Of a stretch of 64,000 nt of DNA, positions 1-12,582 are shown one piece after another. How positions within the stretch are numbered: position 1 is the first letter of the stretch; each line of letters opens with the position of its first letter. The position numbers were made by a program, and so were the translations under genes. The stretch is from Dasyornis broadbenti (Eukaryota > Chordata > Aves > Passeriformes > Dasyornithidae): assembly GCA_013397935.1 (NCBI GenBank), contig VZRN01001158.1:717396-781395 (forward strand), given 5' to 3'. The notes beneath the pieces are model-generated. The model did not search any database, had not been told where the DNA came from, and saw nothing but the letters and a program-made list of their open reading frames with translations.

Positions 1-111
1 CACAATAGTAACAATATTCTGTCTGTGAGGCTGCAGACAGCCCAGTCAGTCATACTGGGGACACCACCACTTCAGCAAGGGCTCTGAGGCTTGGGGCTGT
101 GCACTTGTACA

Positions 112-208
112 CATCCATCCATCCATCCATCCATCCATCCATCCATCCATCCATCCATCCGTCCGTCCGTCCGTCCGTCCGTCCGTCCGTCCGTCCGTCC
201 GTCCGTCC
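112..208. repeat. (CATC)n then (GTCC)n microsatellite
   Basis: A tetranucleotide run of CATC units (about 112-160) changes abruptly to GTCC units (about 161-208). One transition per unit (CATC to CGTC) links the two halves, so the second half probably arose from the first by mutation and expansion. The run keeps reading frames open by chance (Ile-His-Pro-Ser and Val-Arg-Pro-Ser repeats) and is not coding. Confidence 0.95.
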
Positions 209-1134
209 ATGTTCACGGCACAACCTAAATCCCTTGAGAAATCTTACCTGGCAAGTTATTCAGGATTGCTCTAGTTTTCTAGAAAAAATGTCATTTTTTT
301 GGCACTAGAACTGAAGAAAACTTACAAAATTTTGGAACTATTCACAGAGAAGGGAAGGCATTTCCTTCCACTGCTCTGGGGTACTGCATCCCATTAGCCT
401 GGGATCACAGGTTTCCACAGCCCTGAATGAATCATTCTTCTGGTCATTACAGCCTCATCCTGTCCTTCATCCCTGCAAGGCAGTGCTCTCCCAGGCTGAT
501 AAGAAAATGGAGAAAAACCAAATACCATGGAAGGTGAATATGAACACCTCATTCAAGTGAATGAGACACACACACAGGGAGTTCAGGGCATGGGCAGCTA
601 ATCCTGCTTTGCTTTCCCCTAAGATTATTTTGTTGATGGGGTTAGGTTTGATCAAACTCTCTGCACGATTCACCAATATTCCCAGGGGCTGGCATTGAGG
701 CAGACCTAGACAACCATAACTTGCTGGTCTGAGTCATCCCCAAAAGCTCTTCTTGTAGCCAAAGAGCCTCAAATGTTCCAGCCCCATCAGAGAATGCAGG
801 TTTCAGAGAGTAAGAAATTGGGGTTTGTGTAACCACTCCCAAACCCAGTGTTTCCAGTGGGAACCTGCTCAAAAAACCTGTCTTGGTTTGAAAGACAGGT
901 GTCTGCTAAGGAAGGTGGGAACCTCTTTTAGAATAGAGAATATGAATCACCCCCCTTCCCTCTGAATTATTATAACTTTGAAATCAAGGGCTCTCAGGCA
1001 AAGATATGGGAAAAGGAATAACAGTTCTTTACTAGTATCTATAAAGAGGCAAACATGCAACAACAACAATAGCAACAACAACCAAAAGCAGAAACCCGGG
1101 GGCAGCTTCCTCTGGGCTGCCAGGCACCCTCGCT
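209..1134. other. unique non-coding DNA
   Basis: No splice-flanked exon, repeat family or RNA gene is recognisable here. Open frames are short and show no protein-family motif. Confidence 0.5.
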
Positions 1135-1380
1135 GTGCTGCAGTTCCGCTCATGGCCGGCAGGGGGCGCTGTTGGGCTCCCAGCCAGGCAGGGCAGGGAC
1201 GATGGCTCCCGCGCAGCTGTAGGGGGCGCTGTNAGCAGCGAGCTGGACTCAGGGCTGGCTCACCCGGGCTGCCAAAGCAAAAGGGGGGCAGAAACTCCTC
1301 AGCAGCGGCAGAAGCTGCAGTGTGTCCCAGCAGGTGGGGGTGTGGGTCAGCAACAGCCAGGCTCCCCTGTAGCAGCTGAC
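1135..1380 (+). promoter_or_regulatory. GC-rich patch with two CTCF-like motifs
   Basis: This patch is clearly richer in G+C than its surroundings and contains several CpG sites. Two copies of the AGGGGGCGCT core occur in the same orientation, exactly 60 bp apart (1161-1170 and 1221-1230). The first sits in a 19-mer (1153-1171) that closely follows the vertebrate CTCF consensus (TGGCC, two variable bases, CAGGGGGCGCT). The second (1213-1231) matches mainly in the core. A weaker third match (CCAGCAGGTGGGGG) starts near 1326. All frames are open across part of the patch because of base composition, and a single unresolved base lies at 1233. An insulator or domain boundary is inferred, not shown. 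Confidence 0.5.
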
Positions 1381-1891
1381 GTATGCTGCTGGGGAGACAC
1401 GCACTCTGGGAGGGGCAAAGAGGGTCGGGATCCCGTGCTTTCCCAAACGAAAGCTCACCCAGCAAGGAAGAAAAAGCAGAGAGGAGCTGGGCTCCCACGA
1501 TCCCAGCAAAAGGCAAACCGTCCCCCTCCAATGCAAGTGACAGTTACCAGTGGCCAGGTGCTTTCCTCCCATCATTCCACCCAGCCTTTTCTTTTGTCTC
1601 TTAAGTACCCCGTCATATGGGCTGCCCAGCAACACAATGAGGGGAAAAATTCCCCCAACCTCCAATACAACCAAGAACACCTTGGACAACAACTGAAAGG
1701 TCAGGGGTAACCAACTATAATCATTTGCTCAGACCATTGCTACAAGGTTTAAGTTAGACAAAAAATTTATTGCATGCTCAAGTTAGGAATATGAGTCAGG
1801 CTAACAGCGTAGTACTTGGAAAGGGGGAGAAAAGAAACTTCACCAAAAAAGGTGAGTGATCTAAGGCCAAAACCTTGTATTTGAAAGGGAG

Positions 1892-2239
1892 TGTGCTGGT
1901 TTGTGCCAATGAATGATTTAGTCAGTCTGAAGTATCTGACTATGGCTTAACTATTGAACTGGCCAGTCTTAAGCATATTCTTTTCTGTGGTGTGACTGGG
2001 ACTCATATGCTTTAAGAATAGCCTTTGTACGTTAGCTGAGACAAAGCCAAGTGGAGTCTGTAAAACTACTCTTGGACCCTGAAGATTTACTAGATAGGAA
2101 TGTCCTCTCCGGCTCCAGCAGGCTGCAGGACTATTGACTACTCGATATCTTGGAGAGTCGGTCCCCTGCTTTGCTGACGGGTATCTTGTGTTCCCCTGCT
2201 CTGCGCCTCTGGATCTCCTGTGTAACTTCTAGTCCCACA
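1892..2239 (+). mobile_element. possible solo LTR (weak)
   Basis: The segment begins TGTGCTGG, ends GTCCCACA and has the composition of a retroviral U3-R-U5 end, with a pyrimidine-rich final third. No target-site duplication or matching terminal inverted repeat is visible, so the boundaries are guesses. Confidence 0.25.
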
Positions 2240-3530
2240 GGTATCCCACTGGGAAAACGTGCTACAGGAAAAAGTCAAGACACTGCAGCTTCAAACAGAC
2301 TCCATCAGCTGAGTCACAACAGCCACACAGAGCAGTGGGACAGTGGCTGATCCCTGAGCAAAGCAAATCAAAGCAACTTCTCCAATGCTTTGTGATGACA
2401 CATTTCAATAGGGAACATCTTTCCCCATGCTCATCAGCTGTGTGCTTACAGGTACATGTGATGTCACTACAGGCAAGTCTAAACATAAAGAAAAGCTCCC
2501 ACTGGAGTAAATGAAATTTTAGTTAAACCACACACAAGCTGCAGAATGTGCTGGGATTGCAGGTTGCAAACCACACTGCAGAGCTGACTATGCTGTTCCC
2601 AGTAGATGCTTTGTAAATCCACCATCTATCAATTTCTTCTGCTTGAAGAAATGTAATCCCAGGACGGGAATCAGCAAGTCCTTCCCTCCCTTCCTCCCTA
2701 GACCACCCTTTTCCACTAAGTGAGATAAATTTTTCCCAGCTGTAATAATGCCAAAGAGAGGAGGGTTATAGTAGGGGAAATCTTCATCCCAGAAAGCATT
2801 GCAGGTTAGCGTGTCAGTAAATCAAAGAACAGAAGATAGATTTTCCCCTTTTGTATGATGCATGTTTCCTCATATCTCTTGATGAGGCTGGGAGAAAAGG
2901 TTAACAGGGAGCAGGCAGAGCTAATGATTTACCGAGGCGACTCAGTAGCTAACTAGCAGTGGAGCTGAGATAGCTCACAGCTACAGCACTTCACAGTGGA
3001 GAGATTCATCCAGACTCACCTGAAATCCTTCAGTCTGGTCCCCACATATGGATGGACCAAGGCTGGGCCAAGCAGTAGCTTCTCCATGATCTGCACATTG
3101 CAGGGCTTTGATGCAAAGAGGTGGTGCACAGTTGCACATACAAAATTATTGACATGGCCCCAAACTGAATTCCAGAACTTGTGAGCACAAGGGACAGGTT
3201 TTGGTGACTGACGAGATGGTGGCTTTGCCCCTAGACATGCCTGGGCCTCATGCTGCTGCAGCTTGGTGCATCTTCTACCAGTCTTACCCCCATGTTGTAA
3301 ACTGGTAAGCCATTTGTGCTGATTGTCTCATCCAGGAACACTTTTTACCTGGCAGAAAAGCACCTTTTTCACCTAAGGTTCTGATTTCTTAAAGCAAAAA
3401 ATCTCCCTTTTGTCACTTAATCCTGAAGTAGGCATCAAAGTCCAATTTTCCTGCTTGCTCTGACTTCTGGAGCAGCACATCTACAAACCTTCCCCTCTGG
3501 TTTCAGCTTTCCTCTCTCAGAGCAAGCAGG
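2240..3530. other. unique non-coding DNA
   Basis: I see no gene or recognisable element in this interval. Confidence 0.45.
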
Positions 3531-3713
3531 AATGTAACAAAGTGTTTAGTTCCTTAATTTTTTGGCAAGGTTGATGGGAGATGCTGAGGTGTTTGGGATG
3601 TGGCTGGACACCCAGTGCAGGTTTGGATGAGGGGCTGCTACTGAGTGATGATGCAGGTTCCCTGGGGATCATGGCAATTCCTGCTGCTCGATGGGGCTGC
3701 ATCCAGCTGGGGA
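3531..3713. repeat. 183-bp duplicated segment, copy 1
   Basis: This segment matches 5167-5349 over 183 bp with one mismatch (A versus T in the GGCWTGG/GGCAAGG stretch near the start). Similarity stops sharply at both ends, and the copies are in direct orientation 1636 bp apart. Such identity means a recent duplication, gene conversion between copies, or an assembly artefact. The shared minus-strand open frame is a consequence of the duplication and has no family signature. Confidence 0.9.
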
Positions 3714-4735
3714 TATTGCAAAGTGGGAGATGGTAACTTCAGCACAGTCAAAGCCTGAACCAACAGCCAGGCTCAAGCCCCTCAACCAGGACCTCTCCAA
3801 GGTGAAACTCTGTGAAAGACAAACATCGTGGCTCCCTTGCTCCAGGCCCTCATCCACAGCCACCATCTGACACAGCTGTGCCCCAACCAGGTAATACTAC
3901 ATTGATTTCTGCTGTTAGTGGATATCACGGGATTCTTGATCCAGGATAGGCAGGAGAGAACTAACAATAGCATTAACCTTTTCTCGCAGTAAAATAACCT
4001 TTCTAAATGTGCATTATTTAAAAGGGTGATATTAAAAACCTGGTATCCCAGTGGAAGTAACTCTTTCCATAACAGCTCTCCCCACTGGACTCGGTTCCAA
4101 GGAAATACTGCATTTTCAAGAAAAGCTTGTCCAAAGGTTATTCTTTCTTTATGTGCCTATCCAAGTTATGGAATTTGTCCATGACCCCTCGCCATAAAGC
4201 TCACGGGGACATGGTTTAATGGGGAGAGATCTGAATACTCATTGTCAGAGCCCTGATGGGTTTCCCTCATTCCTGTGATGTTCAGGGGCATGTTGCAGCG
4301 CAGGGTGTTGGTGTTGGTGTTGGGAGAGCTGCAGCTGTAAGTGTGAAGAGGTTTTACAGCTGCATATGCAAAGAGAGAATGGATACGGTGCCAGCATATG
4401 GGGCTGAAGAATATATTCTTGAGATCCTGGGTTTTAGAGGTACAGAAAAATATCTGTGGGCTCTGACTGCCCTCTATTTGTGGTGTGTGATAAAGGCATA
4501 TTATAATATTGGCTTTTCGCAAATATTGAAATGGATGCTATGTGTACAATGTTAATTCTTACAAAAGCCTTGTTATAAAGACACAGTTGTATAATAATAA
4601 CTAATACCTTTATTTCTGTCACTAACTAAACTTAGATATAGTGGTGAAAGAGCTGATATGGTTGTTTTTAGAATAGTTGTGGTTAACTTACAATAACTAA
4701 ACTGCCTGCTTGGTCAGGTAACATCCAGAGAACTG

Positions 4736-5150
4736 TGTGATGAAGACCCCTGTCACTGACGTTTCAGCTGTCAGTAACTGTCACCTGCAGAAACCATGGA
4801 ACAGGGCTCAAGCTGGGGGTGATAACACGACTGACCAAGACCACAACCGAGAAGAGAGCACATGCTCTAAAAAGGTGGATCAGAGGAGGGGCCATGCTAA
4901 ATAGTTCCTAGATTATGCAAACTAGTTTGGGGAAATGTTTGAATATGTATAATTGCTGATGAATCTGTATTTGATTGATGCAAAGGAAGGATATATAAGG
5001 AATCTCAATACCTAGAGACAGTGTGCCTTTTTTGGCTCAGAGCCAAAAAGGAGCACCCAGCACTGTCACTTTTGCTTTATTGTCTCTGTCCCCTACTGCC
5101 CCTTATTAAACCTTTTAAACCCTAACAGAGAGTGAGCTTCGTTTCTCACA
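4736..5150 (+). mobile_element. LTR-like element with TATA box and polyadenylation region
   Basis: The segment starts TGTGATGAA and ends TTTCTCACA, whose reverse complement TGTGAGAAA gives a short imperfect terminal inverted repeat. It contains a TATA-like GGATATATAAGG (near 4988), then a CT-rich stretch and TATTAAACC (near 5104), the order expected for the U3, R and U5 parts of a retroviral LTR. No clear target-site duplication is visible, so the 5' boundary is uncertain. The second copy of a 183-bp duplication begins 16 bp after its 3' end. Confidence 0.45.
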
Positions 5151-5166
5151 TGGTGTTTAATGGTAT

Positions 5167-5349
5167 AATGTAACAAAGTGTTTAGTTCCTTAATTTTTTG
5201 GCATGGTTGATGGGAGATGCTGAGGTGTTTGGGATGTGGCTGGACACCCAGTGCAGGTTTGGATGAGGGGCTGCTACTGAGTGATGATGCAGGTTCCCTG
5301 GGGATCATGGCAATTCCTGCTGCTCGATGGGGCTGCATCCAGCTGGGGA
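5167..5349. repeat. 183-bp duplicated segment, copy 2
   Basis: This is the second, almost identical copy of 3531-3713. It begins directly downstream of the LTR-like element that ends near 5150, whereas copy 1 has no such element beside it. Confidence 0.9.
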
Positions 5350-8219
5350 AGCTGGAAGACATAATCACCAGTTGCTCCATGTATAAATCCAACTGATAGA
5401 ACAGTCTAGCTCCATGGGTAAATTGCTGCTGCTTTAACCGTGAGCTCTGGATAAGCAGTAAATTGCAGGGATTTGTTTTCCAGCATTAAAAATGGGTACT
5501 GAGAGACTATTTACAGCTAATTTCCAGTGCATCCTTCCCGTGGCAAGGGCAGACTCCAACATGCCTTCCCCAATCCCCCACCCCATGTCCTGCTACTATA
5601 CCCGGAGTATATTGCTGCCCATTAAGAAGTTGTGGAGGAAACGTAATCTTGTTGGCACATCCTGGTTAAATCTGGGGAACCGTTCCCATGAGTCGGAGAG
5701 CTGCCGCCATCGCTCTTCCCTTCCTGTCTCCTCTGCTATGGGATGGATCCTTGTGCCTCCTGTGATAAGTTGAGTTGTGTTTTATCTGTGGTAGGGGTGG
5801 CAGGTTGGATAGTATGTTTTCATGGGATTAATCCAGTCCATGGATGCCATTTGACCACTCTGGATCATGTTTCTGTATTGCTTTTTCTCTGCGAGATAAC
5901 AGGATTTAAGGTTTCATGGATTTCAGAGCTTTACCTTAACCAGCAAGTGTTCAGAGGCTATCCTGGTTGCACTCAGCATCTGGGCACAGCTCACTTGCTG
6001 CCATTGAAGAATCCCCGTAGAATCTTCACATTACACATTCCAGGGAAAATATATTTAAAATAGATCTCATTTGAGATCCAGAAGCACTGGCATCTGCAGC
6101 CTGTTAGAACTAAAGGCTTGTAACTCCTCAAAACTCTCATCATTCATGTTTCACAAGTGGATTTACAACCTTGCTGGGAAAGCTGACGAGACAAACTCCA
6201 GCCTCATTCAGTAACGTCTTACTAAATTGAAGAAGTCATAAACCACTTTAAAAAATGAAATTTGGGACTAAAGGTTTGAGTGCAAGTGACTAACAGCTCA
6301 GAGGACCACCACGAGGGAGACAGAGGAGCAGACTTGGGAAGGAATGGAGCTTGGTGCCTAGAAGTGATATAAGACTGAGAAATGGCACTGGAGATTGATT
6401 TATTAAAAGGATAAAAGCAGATACCCACACACTGTGAAACAGGGAGGACTGAGTAAAAAGAAATGAGACTGGAATTGAGGAAAGCGGTAGAACTACCTGA
6501 TGTAGGAACTGGGAAAATGATCCAGGGAATTGTGCAGCACGTGGCTGTTTGCAGGGGGAAGTGGGGAGGGGGGGGAGGCGCAGGGAGATGGTGCCACATC
6601 CCACATCAGGACCAAGTAATTGGAACAGCAAACCCCAAAGTGAATTCTCCTAAAAAGCGGGGAGGACTGTCTGTGCTCCAGTCTCAGAACATGAAAAGGT
6701 GGATGGTGAGAGAGTCCTGAGCCAGCCTGAAAACTCCCAAGATCAGCTGTAAAATTGAAATATGTATTTTTAGAGACAATAAGTTTGTGGGTTTTCATTT
6801 ACTACTTGGTTTCTGAGCATTTAGGATGTACTCCTTTCCTGTGAGTGCTTGTCATGCTAACCGCAAAGGACAGGAACATATAATTCCATGTTAAATAAAG
6901 TAATACTCTTGTGCAATTATGCAGGGCAGCATCTGGAGTTTCAAAAGCAGTAAATACCAGGATAGGTTGCAATTAATATCCAGAACTGGTTGTATCATTT
7001 TGATTTTGATATGTTGTGCAAGAAACAAAAGGCAAAGCAGTTCTATGAAGTTCGTCAAGCGAACACTTTTGACTTAATTTCCAAATATCCCAAAGTGGCG
7101 GTTCAGTGTGCCTGTAAGTGAAGTGTCACTCATCAGCTTTGATTGTCCCTTTGAGGGATGACACCAAAGGGCAACCCCATGTACTTGCTCTTGGCCATCA
7201 CAGATCTGATGTCATGGACCACTGGTGTGCAGGAAAAACTGCAACTGTCCAAAAATAGACTGTGCTGGTAAGAAATACAAACTTCCAGACAGCGGGATCC
7301 TTAACCCACTACATCCCAGGCTTTCACCTTACAGTTTTTGCTAAGCAGGATGCAGCACTGGGGGACAGTTTTTTTTTTTGAAAGGCTGTTTTAAGCTGAT
7401 GGCAGCATGTGTGTTTCCACATCAGCACTTGCAGGTGCCTCTATCCCACTCCCCTTTTCTGCTTCTGCTTGCAGAGACCGATGGTCCAATTCCCCCTTCC
7501 CATCACTGCCCCCCATAATCTAGTTGATTTGACACAAATTAGTCAACACCAGAGCTGTTAATTAGTGGCTCATTAATTTTTCAGCTCACTGGTTGAATGA
7601 GAAGAAAAGAAACATTGTCATTGTGGACATCAAAACTTGGTTTCACCGGAACTGCAGCATTTCTGTCTCATTTCTTAAAGCTGTTTGGGGATGACACTTC
7701 AAACAGAAATGCCAGTTTGAAACAAAATACCCTGGAAAAAGTTAAAATGAAGCATTCTGACTTTTTAAAATTTTGTTTCTTCCTGTGCAAAGGGGAATGG
7801 GCTAGGAAATGATTTGATGGATTTGACCTGAACGGAAGAATTATTTCAGCTGACTATTTTTAAATTTTTAATTATTTAAACATTCCATTTTAAATTTTCT
7901 CTCTGTTGTTTTTTTTTTTNAACAGCTTCACCCTACAAACATAGTATTTAAGCCACAGTTACAAGTGTAGAATTAGGGTTCAAAGCTGTTGGGGAGAAAC
8001 TGAGAATTCCTGTAATGCAGCAGCTGCTCCCCCGTGTGTTCGCAGACTCAGTGACAGGTACACCTGTCCCTGCCTTGCAGCAGAACTGGGGTGCTCTGCT
8101 GCCTGGGGGTCCCATCCTACCTGCTACCTCATCACAGCATAGCTGGAAAAGCTTTTGCCTCTAGAATAAAGGCCTGAGCTCTTCCAGTAATCCGTAATTA
8201 CCATCCTGGTGCAGAACTG
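5350..8219. other. unique non-coding DNA
   Basis: No supported gene is seen. There is a G-rich run near 6562-6577 and a poly-T stretch ending in an unresolved base at 7920. Open frames here overlap one another on both strands and lack family motifs. Confidence 0.45.
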
Positions 8220-8358
8220 ATGCCTTAGCTGTCCGCTAAGTAGTAGAGTGAATCTTGCCAATGAGCCTGTTGTGCTTTGTTGCTTAATATGAAGTCTGAC
8301 TTTTGCTCATACCCTTGCCAGCGACTTTTTAAGCAATCTCAAACCCGCTTGTTCATAA
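8220..8358 (+). repeat. ancient duplicate of 43260-43397
   Basis: The segment aligns by eye with 43260-43397 through shared blocks such as GAGTGA..CTTGC.AATGAGC, TTGTGCT, CTTAATAT and CTTTTTAAG/CTTTTAAG, with frequent substitutions and small indels. The partner ends exactly where the truncated CD7 exon copy starts, so this pair marks an older duplication joined to the CD7 fragment. Confidence 0.6.
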
Positions 8359-8846
8359 CACCCAAGTGAGGGGTAGCACCACGACGCAGCTGCTTGGGGA
8401 TGTCAGGGGACCCCTCGGCTCCTGGCTGGTCAGCTCAGGGATCCCTTGGTGGGTCCGCAGCCCCGGGGCCCTGCTCTGGCCCCGGTGTCCCTCTCCTGCA
8501 GAGCAGGATGGCCATCAAGTGGCTGATGCTGGAACTGGCACAGGAGCTTTTTATCCCAGACTGCTCCAGGGGAGCATGCAAAATCTCTGTCCTGTGCTGA
8601 AAGGAACGGCAGGAGTGTCAGGCCAGCAAAGGGCTGTTTCTATCCCAATCAGTGGGCCAAACTCAAACCACTAGCTAAGGGTTCATTTGTTTATTCTCTC
8701 CTGTGCTTGGCCAGGAAAGCTGCTGCTCCAGGTGTAAAGCAAAGGGAGAACAATCCCTGCCCTGAGCTGGAGGGGCTCTGCTCTGGAGATCAGATGTGTT
8801 GAAGTTAAGATGCTAGGGACGTCCATCAGCTCAAATAATTGATTCA

Positions 8847-8888
8847 TATATGCATATATATGTATATGTATATGTATATATACATATA
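8847..8888. repeat. AT-rich (TATATG)n-like microsatellite
   Basis: Alternating TATATA/TATATG units form a short low-complexity run, followed by an A-rich stretch. It produces a spurious tyrosine/valine-rich reading frame. Confidence 0.85.
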
Positions 8889-11800
8889 AAAATTATTTTA
8901 AAAAAATATTTGCTTGATTTTATTAGTTCCTTTCAGTGGCCTGTCCTGTGTCTTTCTGTTGGGATCTGTGCCTTGGTGCCCTGTTTGGGGCCAGCCCCAG
9001 AAAGCACAGATGGATCCCAGGCCCAGGGACAACCAGGAGGAGGCTGGAGGATGCATGTGCCCCTCGGTGGGATCCCCTCAGGAACAGGGTCTGGCTGTCA
9101 TGGGTGCTGCTGAAGCTGAACAGGCTGAGGTCATGCTGCATTTACCTGTGGGTCACGGCAGTGGCCTGCTCTTGTGATTCTCCTCGGTTTGCCTGCAAAA
9201 GGATTTTTCATTTTAACGACACTTTAAAGTTGAGCCTTGTCCACCATCCTCTGCCACAAGAACTGAATGACTTGTTTAAAACTCTTATGCTGGACAAGTT
9301 TATTCACCTGAATATTTTGGCTAGAACAATTTAATACCTTTTTTTTTCAAATGTTACTGTTATTTCAGGCCAACCACAAGCAGAACAGGAAGGAAGCTTC
9401 AGGAAGAGCTTAGGGCCCTTCCTAAGGCAATCATGCCTCCAACAGCAGCCCATAAACACCTCTGTCAGCAGCTTTGGAGCCAATGCTGGGCTGATGCATG
9501 GAGCAGACGGATGGTTGCCTCAGGGAAGGAATATGCTTTGCATATATTGTTTACACATGGTAGTGACATTACCTACAAACCTGTTTCCATCTTCAAGCCG
9601 AGGATCTCTTCCAGAAGAAGACTCTTCTTATGCCACAGGTTGAGAAGATGGAAGGCATGAAGCTGCTGGGCAAGTTTCTGTCTGGAGTTTGGGTTTCATG
9701 GACACAGAGAAGCTGCAGCTCAGGCTCCTCCGACTGTGATGGAACCCTCTGGACTCTGTGAAACACCTCAGTGAGTGCAGCAGGGGAATGCAAGGCTCGG
9801 AGGGAAATGATGCAAACCAGCAGCTGGAGAAAGAAAATCCACTTGTACCACAATCTGGGGAGCACAACTGCCCTCTGTTCCCTCCTGGCTAAGGAGTGAG
9901 AGCCCAAGCTGAGGCTGTGTCTGCTCTGTGCTCGGTACAGCCGGTATCAGACACTGAGAACTGAAGTGGCGCAGAAACATTGCAGGGATGAGGGGAGGCT
10001 GGGAGGTGGGAGATGAACTCAGGGAACGGCCTTCAGGTGGGTTTGTAGCAGGTATCTACTACTGAAGAGACAGTTGGTATTAGTCCAATTAATACCTCAA
10101 ATTAGTGCATGCATTTATTTTTTCATTTACCGGCAAATGCAGCACAGCATCCAAGTTGCAGAAGTGCAGGGGTGAGGCTGTGTTGGGCAGTGCATGATTC
10201 AAGGCAGAAAAAGCCTTAATAGACAACTTCTGTGATTTCTTTTGTACTGACACTTTTTATCTGCTGAGTATTTAGCCTCTCTCGCTGTGGAAATGTGTGG
10301 GTTCCACAGACACTACGATCTCTGGTCCTGTCAGGATTGGTTCCTCATATGAGGTTCAGGGGATATGGTCGCTTTCTAATGCTTTTGGTTTGCATAAAGT
10401 AAGTTGTATTGATTTCAGGGTTGCTAAATATAGAAATGAAAGACTGACTTGAGTAATTTGTCGTTTGCACAGTTCTGTATATAACGTGATCCTGTGCCAG
10501 GACTGGGACTACTGCTGTGACACAGAGACCAGGTACAAGCTTTCTCCCAGACACTCTGTGCAAACACCATTTCACCAAAATCCTTTTCACATTTTGGACC
10601 CTTTTGAAAAAAGGATAAAAGAAGTTGATCCATTGCAAGCATATTTGTGGAAGAGGAATAAAACCCCATCTTGTGTCCCAGATGTTTTCTTCTGTAAAAG
10701 ATCTTACAGCTCACCTAGCACTGCTTCAAAACCTTCCTACAGTTGGAACTGCAGGAAAAAGTGCCTAGATTTGTGTAAATGAAAGCACAGAGTGAGAGGG
10801 ATCTTCTGCCTTTCTAGAGTGAGAGGTGGAAAGAGGTTGCGGAGAGTTGAAGAAGAGGAAAAGACAGCTCTACCTGGGAGTAACCTTTTGAGTAGCTGAT
10901 TTGGATCTGAGGTGGATGTGGCTGCTGTATGTGTCTCACAATATGGTGTGTATCTTAAATGTGTAACACTGAGAGTGTAAATCCATTGTCTGGTTGTTGG
11001 AAAACCAGCCTGGCACAACGCCCTGAGTTTTCCAACAAGATGATCTGAGTTTCTCTGACAGCAGTACTGGTGCTGCTAGAATAAATGGTTCGTGGCTTGG
11101 GAGATGCTGCCTGACTTTTGGAAGGAGCTGGTTGTTGTTGGGCCACTGGAGCCACCCTGATGCCTTGCAGTGAGGAGAAAAAGGAGTGTGAGGGTTTGAA
11201 AGTGAGTTTCTAGTGATGGCTGAAGTCCAAAGCCACAGCTTTGCTCCTGTTCTGCCTGAATTAGGTGTTTGGACCTGGGACATGAACATGTTATGATTCT
11301 TAGCCTCTGGGCTGTCTCTACAAAGAATAGAAATGGTCCCATCTTATGACTTGGTCAGCAGCTCTGATGTCTCAGAGGTGGCAGGTTTTATTTTAGTTGT
11401 TCAACTAACTTGTTTCTCAGCTTCAGAAATGTTGCTGCTTCTGTTTATGTTTAAAAAACTTCTATAGTGACAAAAGCATTGGGAATGGCACTTACTTCCT
11501 GGAAGGAAACACAAGCTTTGCCTTTCCTTTCTCTTAAACAATCAATTTACAGACTCTCTCTGGGAATGTCAGGCATTGTACAGACACCCTAGACTCTTGG
11601 TGAAAGCTGATGTTGTTTTCTATTAATTCTATTATCTTACTCTGTGGAAACAGACATTCATCTATTTCTTTTTATTCTAGAAAAAAGAAAAAAGTGAGAA
11701 AATACAAACAGCAGAATGTGAGTTCTGTTCCTCTCTGCTGGATGGACTTACCTGCCCTGCCTTTCTCTTTCCTGCTGTCACCTCATGTTTATCAATCACC

Positions 11801-12582
11801 AGGGCAAACCTGATGGGAGTCTCGCTCTTGATGTGTGTCTTATTCCTGTGGGCTGGCTGGGGATTAGGGTACCCAAATCCTGCGGACAGCTACAGGCATT
11901 CTGCTGGTCCTGAAAGAGTGTCTGCTCCACACTGGTGCCAATGACACCTTCTGGTGCTAATTTGGTCTCAGAAAAAGCATTGTTTCCCACCGGGATGAAA
12001 ACACAGACATGTAGGCTGCAATGTTTGGGCTCTGAAGGCATTGTAAGGCTGCAGATGGTTCTAATTGACACCAATTTTGCAATATATAGATTTATTCTTT
12101 TGTCAGCACCTGGGGATATACATGTCCTGACCCTCTGCCCAAGGGTGTGTGACCAATAAATGATGTCTGTGAGATGGCAGAGTACCAGGCATGCATTTGC
12201 CAGGCGGGGGGTGCCCAGCAGCTCTGCCATGGCTCCCTCTGCCCCCTCAGCGCAGCTTATGCCCTGTCCGTGCCAGTTGCGACACAGGGCCCAACCATGC
12301 CAGTGGACACGTGCCTGGCAGTGGCTGCACAGAGTTGTGCACTAAGTTTGCTCCATTGTTTTGTTTTCTGTGAGAAAAGAGACCAGATTTTAATTTTTAA
12401 AAACCCAAACCAAATCCCACACTAATGGAGCCTGATGCTTCGTCCTTTAGGCTTCTCCAGTCTTGCAGGAAAGCAGCTGTTAGGGAGCAACACTGAAAAA
12501 ATAACCTGCAAGTAGGAGCACAGAGTTCTCAAAGGATCGCCTGTGTACCTGCTGCTAGGAGTGCTTCACTCAAAATTGACTC
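8889..12582. other. unique non-coding DNA
   Basis: No splice-flanked exon or repeat family is recognised. Overlapping open frames near 9.4-9.9 and 10.4-11.3 kb occur on both strands and have no conserved motif. Confidence 0.4.

Noticed and set aside
947..1710. Several long overlapping frames on both strands (up to 194 codons)
   Set aside because: GC-rich composition depletes stop codons here. Frames overlap in opposite directions and contain an unresolved base, and none has a recognisable motif.
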